In this document: positions 33,930 through 43,732 of the stretch, one piece after another
How the letters are laid out: every line of letters starts with the position of its first letter
Numbering within the stretch: the stretch's first letter is position 1
NCBI GenBank assembly: GCA_913046335.1
Contig: CAJWSU010000002.1
Coordinates: 1-64,000 of the forward strand
Reading direction: 5' to 3'
Length of the DNA stretch: 64,000 nt
From: TMED109 sp002684605
GTDB taxonomy: Bacteria > Pseudomonadota > Alphaproteobacteria > TMED109
Made by a program: the position numbers and the translations under genes
Notes under the pieces: model-generated
The model's database searches: none
What the model saw: only the letters and a program-made list of their open reading frames with translations
Told to the model about the DNA's origin: nothing

Positions 33930-34576
33930 TATTTATTCTCCTCTGCTTGTACTTCTTTAATTAGTTCTTCAGTTGCATTTGCTAATTCTGGAGCCATTGA
34001 TTGCGAAGTGTCCATCAATGCTTTGTTATTATTTTTTAACCCTATCAAGTAGGATATATTTCTTAAAAGGACACTTATACCTGCTAGCCATAAAAAAGCC
34101 ATTCCCATAGGTACAAATGATTTAATAATCCATCTATGTGATAAACCAGTTAGGGCAGAAGAAACTTCATTCATTCCATATGAACGAGATACAAAATCTA
34201 TCCCAAACCAAATGATTAAGCCTGTATAAGGAAGAATAAATACTACAACACCAATCACTTCTAATATAGCTTTTAATTTAGTAGAAAAACCCTCTCTTAT
34301 AACTTCTATTCTAACATGTGAATTTTTTAAATATGCGTAACCAAGGGCTAATAAAAATAGTGCAGCATGTAAATGCCATTCCATTTCTTGAAGTTTAGTA
34401 GAACCTAGAACAAAAAACTTTCTTGATATTATATCAAACATAATTATGGCTATTAATGGTAAAGATAACCAAGCACCTAATTTTCCTACACCTACTAATA
34501 TATTTTCTAATTTAGAACTTATATTTAATAATGTTTTACCTAGGCTATTATCTAATTTTTCATGAGATAAGTTCAT
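33929..34576 (-). CDS. dctQ: TRAP transporter small membrane subunit (DctQ family)
   Basis: This small TRAP permease subunit has 215 residues and four membrane segments. It shows the family pattern QEMEWHLHAALFLLALGYAYLKNSHVRIEV. Compared with the 167-residue DctQ at the left end it has longer tails: an N-terminal part of about 35 residues and a C-terminal acidic tail (ATEELIKEVQAEENK). This longer form is typical of DctQ partners of the mannitol/chloroaromatic-type DctM group. It begins 72 bases after the DUF1501 gene and overlaps dctM by one base. Confidence 0.9.
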   Translation of the reverse strand: MNLSHEKLDNSLGKTLLNISSKLENILVGVGKLGAWLSLPLIAIIMFDIISRKFFVLGSTKLQEMEWHLHAALFLLALGYAYLKNSHVRIEVIREGFSTKLKAILEVIGVVVFILPYTGLIIWFGIDFVSRSYGMNEVSSALTGLSHRWIIKSFVPMGMAFLWLAGISVLLRNISYLIGLKNNNKALMDTSQSMAPELANATEELIKEVQAEENK

Positions 34577-34648
34577 ATTCCCCCCCTAATTTAACAGTCA
34601 AAATGCTTAATAATGAATATTATTTTATTATTTCAATATCAGTTAATA

Positions 34649-35860
34649 TCAAACCGTTCTATCGAAAATATCAAAAGTTTGAAAGTTTTTTCTTAAAATA
34701 CTTTTAGAATCTACTTTTAACCATTTATCAATTAATGTTGCGTAGACACTTCTGAAGTCAGTTGTATATTTTAAATTATCACCATCATCTAATCCATTTA
34801 CTAAATCTGGTATTTCCCCATAATGACCACCTTTTACAGAAGGACCAATTATAAACATAGGTCCAGCTGAACCATGATCTGTTCCTAAACTCGTATTTTC
34901 AGGAACTCTTCTTCCAAACTCTGTCATAACTAATAAGACAACATCCTGAGATTTACCCATTCTTTTTAAATCATTCATAAATCCTCTAATTGCATCTGAT
35001 GCATATGTAAGGAGTCTTTTATGTAAATTAGGTTGATGAACATGTGTATCAAATGCATTGTCTCTAAAAGACGTGTAATAAAGCCTTGCTGGGACATCAG
35101 CTTCAATTAATGCAGCAATTTTATCTAAATCTATAGGAGTTAAGCCATAATCAACTCGGCGTGTATAGTTAGACCATGCTTCACTTATAACACTAGATGC
35201 TTCGTTAGCACTATTAGCTATTTCATTTAAAAAATTTTGTGCAACGTTATCATTTATAATATTATTTGTATTTGTTGCGGTTTCTAAAATTGATTTCTGT
35301 GCAAAAAAACCTTCTCTCTGAAAACGTTGAGGTTGATCAAAGACAATTGGCACATGTTTTTGAGATCTTACCGCCAAAGATTGTGTTTTATCAATATTAA
35401 TTATAAAATTTTTATGCGATGGAGGTGCCATATGATCTGCTAATCGTCCTAGCCATCCATATTCTTCCCCGCTATTTGGAGCTGCTGTATGCATATAAGC
35501 CATAGACATAAAGTGAGAAAAAGATGGATTATCATATCCACATCCATGGATAATGGCCATATTACCTTCTTTATATAAGGATTCAAGGCCAACTATTCCT
35601 GGGTTAAAACCAAAATAATCATCAATTTTTAAAAGTTTATTTTCTCTTATGCCAATATTTGGCCTATGCTTATAGTAATTATCATCTGCATAAGGAATAA
35701 TAGTATTTAAGCCATCATTTCCTCCTGATAGTTCAAGTACTACTAAGGTCTTTCCGTTTAAAGCATCTTTTGAAAGAGCATATTGCATAGGAATTAAACT
35801 GCTTAATGATGCGGCTGTTACTGTTTTTAAAAAAGACCTTCTATTTACAGGTTTATTCAT
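34649..35860 (-). CDS. Tat-exported DUF1501 protein
   Basis: The 403-residue protein has a twin-arginine signal (RRSFLK at 7-12) and the DUF1501 fold, related to sulfatases/alkaline phosphatases: VVLELSGGNDGLNTIIPY near the start, HGCGYDNPSFSHFMSM, and VVLLVMTEFGRRVPENTSLGTDHG with MFIIGPSVKGG. The family occurs almost always beside a DUF1800 protein, as here (five bases between genes). The function is unknown; the folded, cofactor-bearing nature is suggested by Tat export. Confidence 0.92.
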   Translation of the reverse strand: MNKPVNRRSFLKTVTAASLSSLIPMQYALSKDALNGKTLVVLELSGGNDGLNTIIPYADDNYYKHRPNIGIRENKLLKIDDYFGFNPGIVGLESLYKEGNMAIIHGCGYDNPSFSHFMSMAYMHTAAPNSGEEYGWLGRLADHMAPPSHKNFIINIDKTQSLAVRSQKHVPIVFDQPQRFQREGFFAQKSILETATNTNNIINDNVAQNFLNEIANSANEASSVISEAWSNYTRRVDYGLTPIDLDKIAALIEADVPARLYYTSFRDNAFDTHVHQPNLHKRLLTYASDAIRGFMNDLKRMGKSQDVVLLVMTEFGRRVPENTSLGTDHGSAGPMFIIGPSVKGGHYGEIPDLVNGLDDGDNLKYTTDFRSVYATLIDKWLKVDSKSILRKNFQTFDIFDRTV

Positions 35861-35865
35861 AAACT

Positions 35866-37704
35866 TTACCCTAACTGATATTCTGGTTGACTCATAATTA
35901 AATGTACAACCATTCGTATTGAATCTTCTAAATAACTTTTTGCATCTATAATATTATTTGTTCCTAAATTTTCTTCTAAAAAACTAATTATCATTATACG
36001 TTTTTTATTATTAATTTTTACAGTTAAAAATCTATTGATTAAATAGTCAACTGCCTCCACAGTATTATGTGCTCCACTATCAATAATCATTTTAGTAAAA
36101 TTTATTTCTGCCGCATGTCTTGGAATAGGCTTTACTTTAGAAACAGCCATTTGCCAGCCTCTATATGAACCATACCTAGTATTGAAATCTTCGTCTCTAT
36201 CAGCCATCATGTTTCCTTCTGCCATCATCATAACTGACTCCCCGCCATTACTAGATTTTGTAGCATTAGTTATATCAGAACCATTTCTTATAGCGTCATG
36301 CATAACTATTATTTTTGGGTCAGGAGAATAAAAATCTTTTGGAATAAAATCTATATCTGGATAAAGAAAGCTTCTAGCAAAGTTGCCTCTTTCCATCAAA
36401 AGAGCTGGAGTAATCCATGAATTTCCTCCGGCCCATCCTGCAACTGTCGGAGGCCAAAACAAAGTTTGCCCCATTGCTGTTGTTGCTTGATTAAAGTCTG
36501 GAATACCAGGACTTTTATTTAAGCCTAACTTTTTGTATGTAGATACTACAAGCTCTATAGGAGATTTAATATGAGAACCTATATTTTCTGTACTGTAAAA
36601 ATCTTTAGATAAAAATATTGTTTTTAGAAGTGGTTTTAATTGGTAATTATTAGACTTTAAAATTTTTGCATATTGATCAATAATAATATTGTTAACTTCT
36701 TCATTAACAAATTCTTTATATATTTTTTTTACTATAAATATTGCTGCAGCATCTTGATCAAGTAAAATATCAATTACTTCTTCACCAGTGAAATTACCAG
36801 TATGTGATAAAATTGTTTTTGTACCTGAGTCGTGTTTATCCTTATTTACTATAAATTCTAGATCATTTGTATTCCAACCAGTAAAAGCTCTGGCAGCTTC
36901 ACGAATATCTTTTTCTTCATAATTTCCTACCCCCAAAGTAAAAAGTTCCATAATCTCTCTTGCAAAGTTTTCATTTGGAGCACCTTTTACATTTTGGCCA
37001 GCGTCTAGAAAATGGAGCATTGCAGGATCTTTTGCTACTGCTATTAATAATTCTTTAAAATTACCAGTTGCATGTAACCTAAAGGTTTTATTTTGAAGTA
37101 ATAATTTTCTATAATCTCTAACTTTAGTTTCATTTGTTGCAAAATGGTTGTGCCAGAAAAGAGTCATCTTTTCTTCTAATGGCCTTGGAGAATTGACCAT
37201 TCTATTTGCCCACCAGTAGGCAACTCTTTGTGTTTCTAGTCTGCTAGCTCTTAGCCAAAAGAAAAATTTATTAACAATAGGTTGCATTTTTCTATTGCCT
37301 GTTTCTTTCACTTTTATTCCAAGGGCTTCTCCTGTTTCTCTAGCAAGTTTTGTAGTAGCAGGCCTACTAGGAGGAAAATTTATCAATCCTGGATCATGAA
37401 TATTTGATTCTTCAAATTTTAATAAATGTTTTGTTGGAAGTTTTTCATAATTTACTAAATATTCTACGGCTAATATATGACCAAGATTATATATGAATTT
37501 TATTTCTTCAGGAGTTCCTCCAAAACCAGCTCTTTCTAGTAAATGTGAAGCTTTAGCTATTGACCAATCTTCTTGTTCAATAGGGTTAATAATACCTTTC
37601 CAATTATTTGTTTCTTTTGCAAAAGCATTAAAAGAAAATAAGACAATTAAAATAGAAATTAATATTAAATTTTTTGACATTCTTATAGCCTTTTCATAAT
37701 TCAA
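35866..37704 (-). CDS. secreted DUF1800 protein
   Basis: The 612-residue protein has an N-terminal signal peptide (MSKNLILISILIVLFSFNAFA by the second Met) and the DUF1800 core: AKASHLLERAGFGGTPEEI, VAYWWANRMVNSPRPLEEKMTLFWHNHFAT-type block, NENFAREIMELFTLGVGNY and GWNTND. Near the C-terminus the WPPTVAGWAGGNSW block is present. A methionine-rich, charged insertion lies around residues 480-500. The pair DUF1800-DUF1501 is widespread in marine bacteria, but its role is unknown. Here it stands at the head of the long minus-strand run containing TRAP and Mo-enzyme genes. Confidence 0.9.
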   Translation of the reverse strand: MNYEKAIRMSKNLILISILIVLFSFNAFAKETNNWKGIINPIEQEDWSIAKASHLLERAGFGGTPEEIKFIYNLGHILAVEYLVNYEKLPTKHLLKFEESNIHDPGLINFPPSRPATTKLARETGEALGIKVKETGNRKMQPIVNKFFFWLRASRLETQRVAYWWANRMVNSPRPLEEKMTLFWHNHFATNETKVRDYRKLLLQNKTFRLHATGNFKELLIAVAKDPAMLHFLDAGQNVKGAPNENFAREIMELFTLGVGNYEEKDIREAARAFTGWNTNDLEFIVNKDKHDSGTKTILSHTGNFTGEEVIDILLDQDAAAIFIVKKIYKEFVNEEVNNIIIDQYAKILKSNNYQLKPLLKTIFLSKDFYSTENIGSHIKSPIELVVSTYKKLGLNKSPGIPDFNQATTAMGQTLFWPPTVAGWAGGNSWITPALLMERGNFARSFLYPDIDFIPKDFYSPDPKIIVMHDAIRNGSDITNATKSSNGGESVMMMAEGNMMADRDEDFNTRYGSYRGWQMAVSKVKPIPRHAAEINFTKMIIDSGAHNTVEAVDYLINRFLTVKINNKKRIMIISFLEENLGTNNIIDAKSYLEDSIRMVVHLIMSQPEYQLG

Positions 37705-37794
37705 AAATCTTGTATTCTAGACTTTATTATAACATAAATTTTTAATTTTAAAATTAAATATATGCATTAAATATATATATGGTTATAAAGCTCT

Positions 37795-39021
37795 ATGGAA
37801 AAACAGAAATATCAATTTTTTTATATTATGCTAGTTTTATGTGCTGGTTATACAGTAAGCCAGTTTTTAAGAACTTCTATTGGAGTTCTTTCTCCTAGTT
37901 TAATGAATGATTTTAATATTAACCCTAATAATATGGGGTTATTAGGTGGAGTTTTTTTTCTTTCTTTTGCTTTGTTTCAAATACCTGCTGGAATCTTAAT
38001 TGATCGTTATGGACCTCGTAATGTCATGACAATCACAATCACCTTTGCTGTTATTGGCTCTATATTATTTGCTTTGTCTGATTCTTTTTATGAGCTTTTA
38101 GTAGCAAGAGTTTTTATGGGATTAGGTTGCTCAATTTGTCTGATGGGTTCTTTGGTATTAATTACAAGATGGTCTAATAGAAAAAATTTTTCAAAATTAG
38201 CAGGGCTTATATTAGCTATTGGAGGTATTGGAGGTTTGCTAGCGACTTCACCTTTGTCTTTCTTATCTGAGTTATATGGATGGAAACTTTCTTTTTGGAT
38301 AGCTTCAATAATTACTTTTTTAGTAATGATATTATATTATCTAGTTCTAAGAGATACAAGAGAAGGACTTGTTCTAAATAATGAAAAAAAATTTATTTCT
38401 CTAAAAAATATACTAATTATTTTCAAAGAAAAAAATTTTAAATTTATGATTCCAATGTCATTGATGAGCTATTCTTCTTTAGTAGTAATATTAGGCTTAT
38501 GGGGAGCTCCTTATTTAAAAGATAGTCATGGATTAGATATTATTGAAAGAGGCCAAGTTTTAATGTTAATGGCCATAAGTTGGAATATAGGGTCATTTTT
38601 TTTTGGAAGACTAAGTAGCATTTTTGGAAGTTATAAAAGTGTAGTTATATTCGGTGCAGTAGGTGTAATAATATTATTAGTGTTGCTTTCTATGATTACT
38701 AATACAGCACATGTTTATTTATATATTTTATTTTGTGCTCTTGGTTTTTTGGGAGCTTTTAGTGTTGCTTTAATTTCTCATTATCAAGTTTTATTTGATA
38801 AAGAATATATGGGCAGAGCTTTATCTACTGCAAACTTTTTTAATTTTGGCGGTGTTTTTTTAATTCAATGGCTTACAGGTAAAATTATTTATATTATGGG
38901 TGGTGATTCTGCAGGAGCTTCTGAGTTAGCTTATAGAATTGCATTTTTGTTTGTTGCTATTTTATTATTTATTTCATTAATTATTTATCTATTTTCGAAT
39001 GAAAAGAAAAAACATTTTTAA
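37795..39021 (+). CDS. MFS transporter
   Basis: This major facilitator superfamily permease has 408 residues and twelve hydrophobic helices. Typical features are FQIPAGILIDRYGPRNVM (the loop 2-3 signature), the helix-4 block VARVFMGLGCSICLMGSLVLITRW and a central cytoplasmic loop around residues 195-215. It belongs to the anion:cation symporter/nitrate-sulfonate-like MFS group by eye; the substrate is unknown. It is divergent from DUF1800 and followed 45 bases later by an alcohol dehydrogenase, so it may import the compound that these enzymes oxidise. Confidence 0.9.
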   Translation: MEKQKYQFFYIMLVLCAGYTVSQFLRTSIGVLSPSLMNDFNINPNNMGLLGGVFFLSFALFQIPAGILIDRYGPRNVMTITITFAVIGSILFALSDSFYELLVARVFMGLGCSICLMGSLVLITRWSNRKNFSKLAGLILAIGGIGGLLATSPLSFLSELYGWKLSFWIASIITFLVMILYYLVLRDTREGLVLNNEKKFISLKNILIIFKEKNFKFMIPMSLMSYSSLVVILGLWGAPYLKDSHGLDIIERGQVLMLMAISWNIGSFFFGRLSSIFGSYKSVVIFGAVGVIILLVLLSMITNTAHVYLYILFCALGFLGAFSVALISHYQVLFDKEYMGRALSTANFFNFGGVFLIQWLTGKIIYIMGGDSAGASELAYRIAFLFVAILLFISLIIYLFSNEKKKHF

Positions 39022-39066
39022 TTTTTAGTATTTAAATATATAATTTACCGACGGAGGAATGAATTA

Positions 39067-40206
39067 ATGGAAAGAAAAATTAAATGTCGTGCTGCTATTT
39101 TATTTAATGCAGGTCTTTCAAGGCCTTATTCAGAAAGTAAGCCAGTTAGAGTAGAAGAAATAGAATTAGATCCACCAGGGTTTGGAGAAGTGTTAGTTAA
39201 AGTTTCTGCAGCGGGATTATGTCATTCAGACTTATCAGTTGTTAATGGAAATAGGCCTAGAGCTACTCCAATGGTATTAGGTCATGAAGGTTCTGGAGTA
39301 GTGGAAGCGCTCGGAGAAGGAGTTAATGATTACAAAGTTGGAGACCATGTTGTTTTTATATTTGTTCCTTCATGTGGAAATTGTATCCCTTGTAAGGAAG
39401 GTAGGCCAGCTTTATGTGAACCAGGATTGGCAGCGGGAGGAGCTGGAACACTTTTGTCAGGAGAAAAAAGAATACGTTTAAATGGTGATTTAATTAATCA
39501 CCAAGTTGGAGTTTCGTGTTTTTCAGAGTATACTGTGGTTTCTTCAAAATCATTAGTAAAAGTAGAAAAAACTTTACCTTTAGATGAAGCGGCTTTATTT
39601 GGATGTGCTGTAATTACTGGAGCAGGTGCAGTATTTAATACTGCTAATATAAGAGTTGGTTCGACGGTTGCCGTAGTAGGTTTAGGAGGAACTGGACTTG
39701 CCGCATTAATGGGAGCTAAGGCTGCAGGAGCATCAAAAATTATTGGAATAGATTTATTAAAAGAAAAATTAGATATAGCAAAGCAATTAGGAGCAGATGA
39801 AGTTTATCAAGCAGATGATCCTAATCTATTAAATAACTTGTCAGATTTTACTAGCGGAGGAGTCAATTATTCCTTTGAATGCGTTGGATCAGAGAAAGCT
39901 ATGGAGCTAGCCTATAAAATTTTAAAAAGGGGAGGAACTGTCGTTTCTTCTGGTTTATCACATCCAGATAAAAGTTTTTCTATTCAGCATGTAGATTTAG
40001 TAGCAGGAGAAAAAGTAATTAAAGGCTCTTTCTTAGGTAGTTGTGTTCCTGATAGAGATATTCCTGCTTATATACAGCTTTATAAATCTGGAAGATTACC
40101 TGTAGATAGGTTAATGAGTGATCACATAACTTTGGATCAAGTAAATGAAGGTTTTGATAGATTGTCAGATGGAACTACGGTAAGGCAAGTTATATCTTTT
40201 AACTAA
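39067..40206 (+). CDS. zinc-dependent alcohol dehydrogenase
   Basis: The 379-residue protein is a medium-chain NAD(P)-dependent dehydrogenase. The catalytic zinc ligands are Cys52, His73-Glu74 and a later Cys in LFGCAVITGAG; the structural zinc is bound by Cys103, 106, 109 and 117 (PSCGNCIPCKEGRPALC). The coenzyme motif is VVGLGGTGLAALMGAKAAG. It resembles the class III/aryl-alcohol group but lacks anything that fixes the substrate. A strong GGAGGAATG-like site lies before the ATG. A class II aldolase follows after 12 bases. Confidence 0.93.
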   Translation: MERKIKCRAAILFNAGLSRPYSESKPVRVEEIELDPPGFGEVLVKVSAAGLCHSDLSVVNGNRPRATPMVLGHEGSGVVEALGEGVNDYKVGDHVVFIFVPSCGNCIPCKEGRPALCEPGLAAGGAGTLLSGEKRIRLNGDLINHQVGVSCFSEYTVVSSKSLVKVEKTLPLDEAALFGCAVITGAGAVFNTANIRVGSTVAVVGLGGTGLAALMGAKAAGASKIIGIDLLKEKLDIAKQLGADEVYQADDPNLLNNLSDFTSGGVNYSFECVGSEKAMELAYKILKRGGTVVSSGLSHPDKSFSIQHVDLVAGEKVIKGSFLGSCVPDRDIPAYIQLYKSGRLPVDRLMSDHITLDQVNEGFDRLSDGTTVRQVISFN

Positions 40207-40218
40207 AAAGTATATTTT

Positions 40219-40962
40219 ATGAAGAATAGTGAGTTAAAATCGAGACAAGATCTTGCTGCAGCATATAGACTAGCAGATCATTTTGGTTTTTCTGAAGGTA
40301 TAGATAATCATTTAACGTTATCTTTGCCAGAAGAAGATGATAAATATTTATTGATTCCATATGGTTTACATTGGTCTGAAGTCAAAGCTTCTTCTTTATT
40401 AGTTGTTGACGGTGAAGGTAAAAAAATTTCTGGTAAGGGTTATGCAGAACCAACTGCCTTTTTAATTCATGGTGCTGTTCATAATTCTAGTCCTAAAAAT
40501 AAATGTGTAATGCATACACATATGGAATCTGCCTTAGCTATAGCTATGCAAGAAAAAGGTAGATTATTAATGGCAGATCAAAATGCCTGCAGGTTTTATA
40601 GTAATATTAATTATGTAGATGATTATGAAGGATTAGTATTAGATAAAGAAACCGCGAATCCTATAGGAAAAGCTATGGTTGATGCAGATATACTTTTTTT
40701 AGCTAATCATGGAATTATAGTAACTGGTAATAGTGTATATGAAGCATGGGAATCTCTATACTATTTAGAGAGAGCATGTAGAGCACAAATTTTATCAATG
40801 TCTATAGGAAATAAATTAAAAATAATTAACGGTCAAATAGCAAAAAAAGTTTCCGATCAGGTAAAAGAAGAAGCTAAGGGAGATTCAGCTAATGCATACA
40901 GGCATTTTGAAGCATTAAAAAGAATACTCATAAATAATGGAAGTGAAGATTATTTAGAATAG
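40219..40962 (+). CDS. class II aldolase/adducin family protein
   Basis: The 247-residue protein has the class II aldolase fold with metal-binding histidines in VMHTHMES (about 96-103) and LANHGIIVTG, and the N-terminal YRLADHFGFSEGIDNHLTLSLP. The last part, SVYEAWESLYYLERACRAQI, is typical for the adducin-like subgroup, many of which have no proven aldolase activity. It is in an operon with the alcohol dehydrogenase, so a hydroxy-acid or sugar-derived substrate is possible. Confidence 0.9.
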   Translation: MKNSELKSRQDLAAAYRLADHFGFSEGIDNHLTLSLPEEDDKYLLIPYGLHWSEVKASSLLVVDGEGKKISGKGYAEPTAFLIHGAVHNSSPKNKCVMHTHMESALAIAMQEKGRLLMADQNACRFYSNINYVDDYEGLVLDKETANPIGKAMVDADILFLANHGIIVTGNSVYEAWESLYYLERACRAQILSMSIGNKLKIINGQIAKKVSDQVKEEAKGDSANAYRHFEALKRILINNGSEDYLE

Positions 40963-40965
40963 ATA

Positions 40966-41286
40966 TTATTTTTTTATTTTTACTTTTTTCTTGTTGTTAC
41001 TTTTTAAAGGCAATGAAGAAAATGGAAAAGGTTTTTGTTCAGTCTTATAACTTATATAATCAAATATCTGCAATATATATAATATTAATTGGTTTGAAAG
41101 ACTCACTAACCTCGCATTAGGAATACCTTCAAATAAATGGAAACCAAACTGTATAACGGACAATGCTAACAACGGCCATATCAATATATAGGCAATAACA
41201 CCAAATGCAGCCATATAAGGTAACCTTAAAAGTGCAGGGTTAAAATTTGGTTTACTAATATTAAACCTATTCAATTTATTTATCAT
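40966..41286 (-). CDS. DUF4389 membrane protein
   Basis: The 106-residue protein has one or two hydrophobic segments (about 25-52) and the DUF4389 signature: a PNARLVSLSNQLILYILQIFDYISYKTE region ending in KPFPFSSLP. The C-terminus is strongly basic (KSNNKKKVKIKK). The role of the family is unknown. It is convergent with the aldolase gene, only three bases between stops, and divergent from the GMC dehydrogenase pair. Confidence 0.85.
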   Translation of the reverse strand: MINKLNRFNISKPNFNPALLRLPYMAAFGVIAYILIWPLLALSVIQFGFHLFEGIPNARLVSLSNQLILYILQIFDYISYKTEQKPFPFSSLPLKSNNKKKVKIKK

Positions 41287-41479
41287 TTTTTTATAATTCC
41301 TAATTAAGAATAACTATATTACATCAATTTGTTGTAGGTCAAATATACATTTAATTATTGATTTCAGTTACTTTTAATTTTTATATCTTGTTATTAGCTA
41401 TTTTATATGCAAGCCTTAAACTTAGATTAAATTATTATATATAATTTTATTTTATTTTATTATTTCTTGGGAGGAAAAA

Positions 41480-42022
41480 ATGTCAAATAAGGTAAGCAGA
41501 AGAACTTTTATACAAGGTTCTGCATCACTTGGGGTGGCCGCTGCAGGAGCAGGGGCTATTCTAACTAATACTGAAGAATCGTGGGCTATGTCTACAGAAG
41601 TGCTATCAGGAGATACAGCTCTTTCACTATTGATCATGGCTCGTCAGCTTTATCCGCATGATTTCTTGGGAGACCAATATTATGCAGAAGTAGTAGTTAA
41701 TCTAGATGAGCAAGCTAAAACTGACTCATCATTAGCAGAAAAGTTAGATAATGGAGTAAAAGATTTAGGACAGGTGATTAAATCTGACAGAACTTATAAT
41801 GTTCCTTTTAAAGACCAATCTTCCGGTTTACAATTACAAAACCTTAAAAGAATAGATGGAAGTGATTTTTTTGAAACAGTAAGAGGAGCTACGCTGAATG
41901 GTTTATATGGAAATCCTAGAGTAGCGATGCTTTTTGGTTTTGAAGGGTCATCAGTGGAGCACGGTGGATATATTAATCGTGGATTTGATGATATTGGTTG
42001 GTTACCTAAGGGAGGAAGATAA
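41480..42022 (+). CDS. Tat-exported small subunit of a GMC dehydrogenase (gluconate 2-dehydrogenase subunit 3 family)
   Basis: The 180-residue protein starts with a twin-arginine signal (SRRTFIQGSASLG) and matches the gluconate 2-dehydrogenase subunit 3 family: ALSLLIMARQLYPHDFLGDQYYAEVV, FFETVRGATLNGLYGNPRVAMLFGFEGSS and the closing GYINRGFDDIGWLPKGGR. The small subunit carries the Tat signal for the flavin subunit, which has none. It overlaps the GMC gene by one base. A good GGGAGGA site precedes the ATG. Confidence 0.92.
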   Translation: MSNKVSRRTFIQGSASLGVAAAGAGAILTNTEESWAMSTEVLSGDTALSLLIMARQLYPHDFLGDQYYAEVVVNLDEQAKTDSSLAEKLDNGVKDLGQVIKSDRTYNVPFKDQSSGLQLQNLKRIDGSDFFETVRGATLNGLYGNPRVAMLFGFEGSSVEHGGYINRGFDDIGWLPKGGR

Positions 42023-43602
42023 TGGCTAAAAAATTTGATTTAAATGATGATAGTGTAGTTGTTGTAATTGGTTCAGGAGCTGGTGGTGGAACGCTAGGAA
42101 ATGAATTAGCTCAGAAAGGTGTTAATGTTGTTTGTTTAGAAGCTGGAAAAAGACTATCTTTAGATGACATTGAAAACGACTGGGGAGCAATGTTTGGTAA
42201 AATTAGTTGGGTTGACAAAAGGGAAGGAACTGGAGACCTTCTTGCAGGTCTTCCGCTCTGGGTTTGTAAAACGGTTGGTGGAACAACTTTCCATTGGGCT
42301 GGTGCAAGTCTTCGTTTTAAAGACCATGAATTTAGAGCGCGATCTAAATATGGAGAAATTGAAGGTGCTAATTTATTAGATTGGCCAGTAGACCCAAATG
42401 AAATGGAGCGTTTTTACTCTATGGCAGAAGATAAAATGGGAGTAACTGGAACCCATGGGATACCTAGGCTTCCAGGTAATAACAATTTTCAGGTTATGGA
42501 GTACGGTGCTAAGGCCTTAGGTTATAATGATGTACATACCGGAAATATGTCAATTAATTCTAAAGCTAGAGATGGTAGGCCAGGGTGTCATCAAATTGGA
42601 TTTTGCATGGCCGGTTGTGCCATAGGAGCAAAATGGTCAACTTTATATACAGAAATACCAAGAGCTGAGGCTACTGGTAATTTTGAGTTAAGGCCGGAAT
42701 CTATGGTTTTAAACATTACGCATAATAAAGAAGGAAAAGCAACTGGTGTAGTATATGTTGATGCTGATGGTAATACTCATGAACAGAAAGCTAGAGTAGT
42801 AGCGATTGCAGGAAACTCTGTAGAAACGCCTAGATTATTATTAAACTCCGAATCTAGTATGTTTTCAGATGGAATGGCTAATTCTTCAGGACAAGTAGGT
42901 AAAAACTTTATGAGACATATGACAGGAACAGTTTATGGCACTATGCCTGGGTCTGTGCACTTTGATAGAGGTACTCAGATGGCAGGAATTGTAATGGATG
43001 AATCTGGTCATAATGATAATAGAGGGTTTGCAGGAGGATACTATATGCAAACTCTTCCTGGTTTTGGCTTGGCTGCTATTGCAGGTAATGTTGGAGCTAT
43101 GTCTGTAGATTCTCCAGGTAAATGGGGAAGGGGATATACACAAGAAGTTGTAGAAAATTATAAAAATATGGCTGGAATGTGGTTAGTAGGAGAAGATATG
43201 CCTCAAGAAAAAAATGGTGTTAAGCTTCATGCTACTGAAAAAGATCAGTATGGTCTTCCTATACCTGTTGTAAATTTTGAAGATCACCCAAATGATGTAG
43301 TAATGAGAAATCATGCATTTAAAGCTGGAAGTGCTGTTTATCAGGCAGGTGGCTCTAAGAAACAATATCAGCTTCCTCCGTTTCCAAGTACACATAACTT
43401 AGGAACGTGCAGAATGAGTGCTAATGCTAGAGATGGCGTTTGCTCAACCACAGGTGCTACTCATGATATTCCTAACTTATTCATATCTGATGGTAGTCAA
43501 TTTACTACTGGAGCTGCAGCAAATCCAACATTAACTATTGTAGCTTTAGCAATTAGGCAAGCCGAAAATATGACTAAATTACTAAGCCAAAATTCTATTT
43601 AA
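42022..43602 (+). CDS. GMC family FAD oxidoreductase (periplasmic dehydrogenase flavin subunit)
   Basis: This flavin subunit of 526 residues has the Rossmann motif VIGSGAGGGTLGNEL near the N-terminus. The FAD-contact block TVGGTTFHWAGAS follows, then the cysteine-rich segment CHQIGFCMAGCAIGAKWS. The C-terminal catalytic region contains STHNLGTCRMS and AAANPTLTIVALAIRQAE. It probably oxidises a sugar, sugar acid or alcohol in the periplasm, exported together with its Tat-bearing partner. The usual third partner, a multihaem cytochrome c, is not in the window, so the electron acceptor is unknown. A strong terminator follows. Confidence 0.93.
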   Translation: MAKKFDLNDDSVVVVIGSGAGGGTLGNELAQKGVNVVCLEAGKRLSLDDIENDWGAMFGKISWVDKREGTGDLLAGLPLWVCKTVGGTTFHWAGASLRFKDHEFRARSKYGEIEGANLLDWPVDPNEMERFYSMAEDKMGVTGTHGIPRLPGNNNFQVMEYGAKALGYNDVHTGNMSINSKARDGRPGCHQIGFCMAGCAIGAKWSTLYTEIPRAEATGNFELRPESMVLNITHNKEGKATGVVYVDADGNTHEQKARVVAIAGNSVETPRLLLNSESSMFSDGMANSSGQVGKNFMRHMTGTVYGTMPGSVHFDRGTQMAGIVMDESGHNDNRGFAGGYYMQTLPGFGLAAIAGNVGAMSVDSPGKWGRGYTQEVVENYKNMAGMWLVGEDMPQEKNGVKLHATEKDQYGLPIPVVNFEDHPNDVVMRNHAFKAGSAVYQAGGSKKQYQLPPFPSTHNLGTCRMSANARDGVCSTTGATHDIPNLFISDGSQFTTGAAANPTLTIVALAIRQAENMTKLLSQNSI

Positions 43603-43622
43603 GGGCTTAAATTTATTAAATA

Positions 43623-43660
43623 AAAGGCGTTATTAATATTTAGTAACGCCTTTTTTTTTT
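43623..43660 (+). terminator. intrinsic terminator after the GMC operon
   Basis: AAAGGCGTTA (43623-43632) pairs with TAACGCCTTT (43644-43653) around an 11-base loop, followed by an unbroken run of T. This is the clearest rho-independent terminator in the window. Confidence 0.93.
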
Positions 43661-43732
43661 AATTTTTTTTGATAAAAGATAGTTTTAAGATAACATAGAA
43701 TATATATTTATTAAAATTAATAGGATTCAAGT

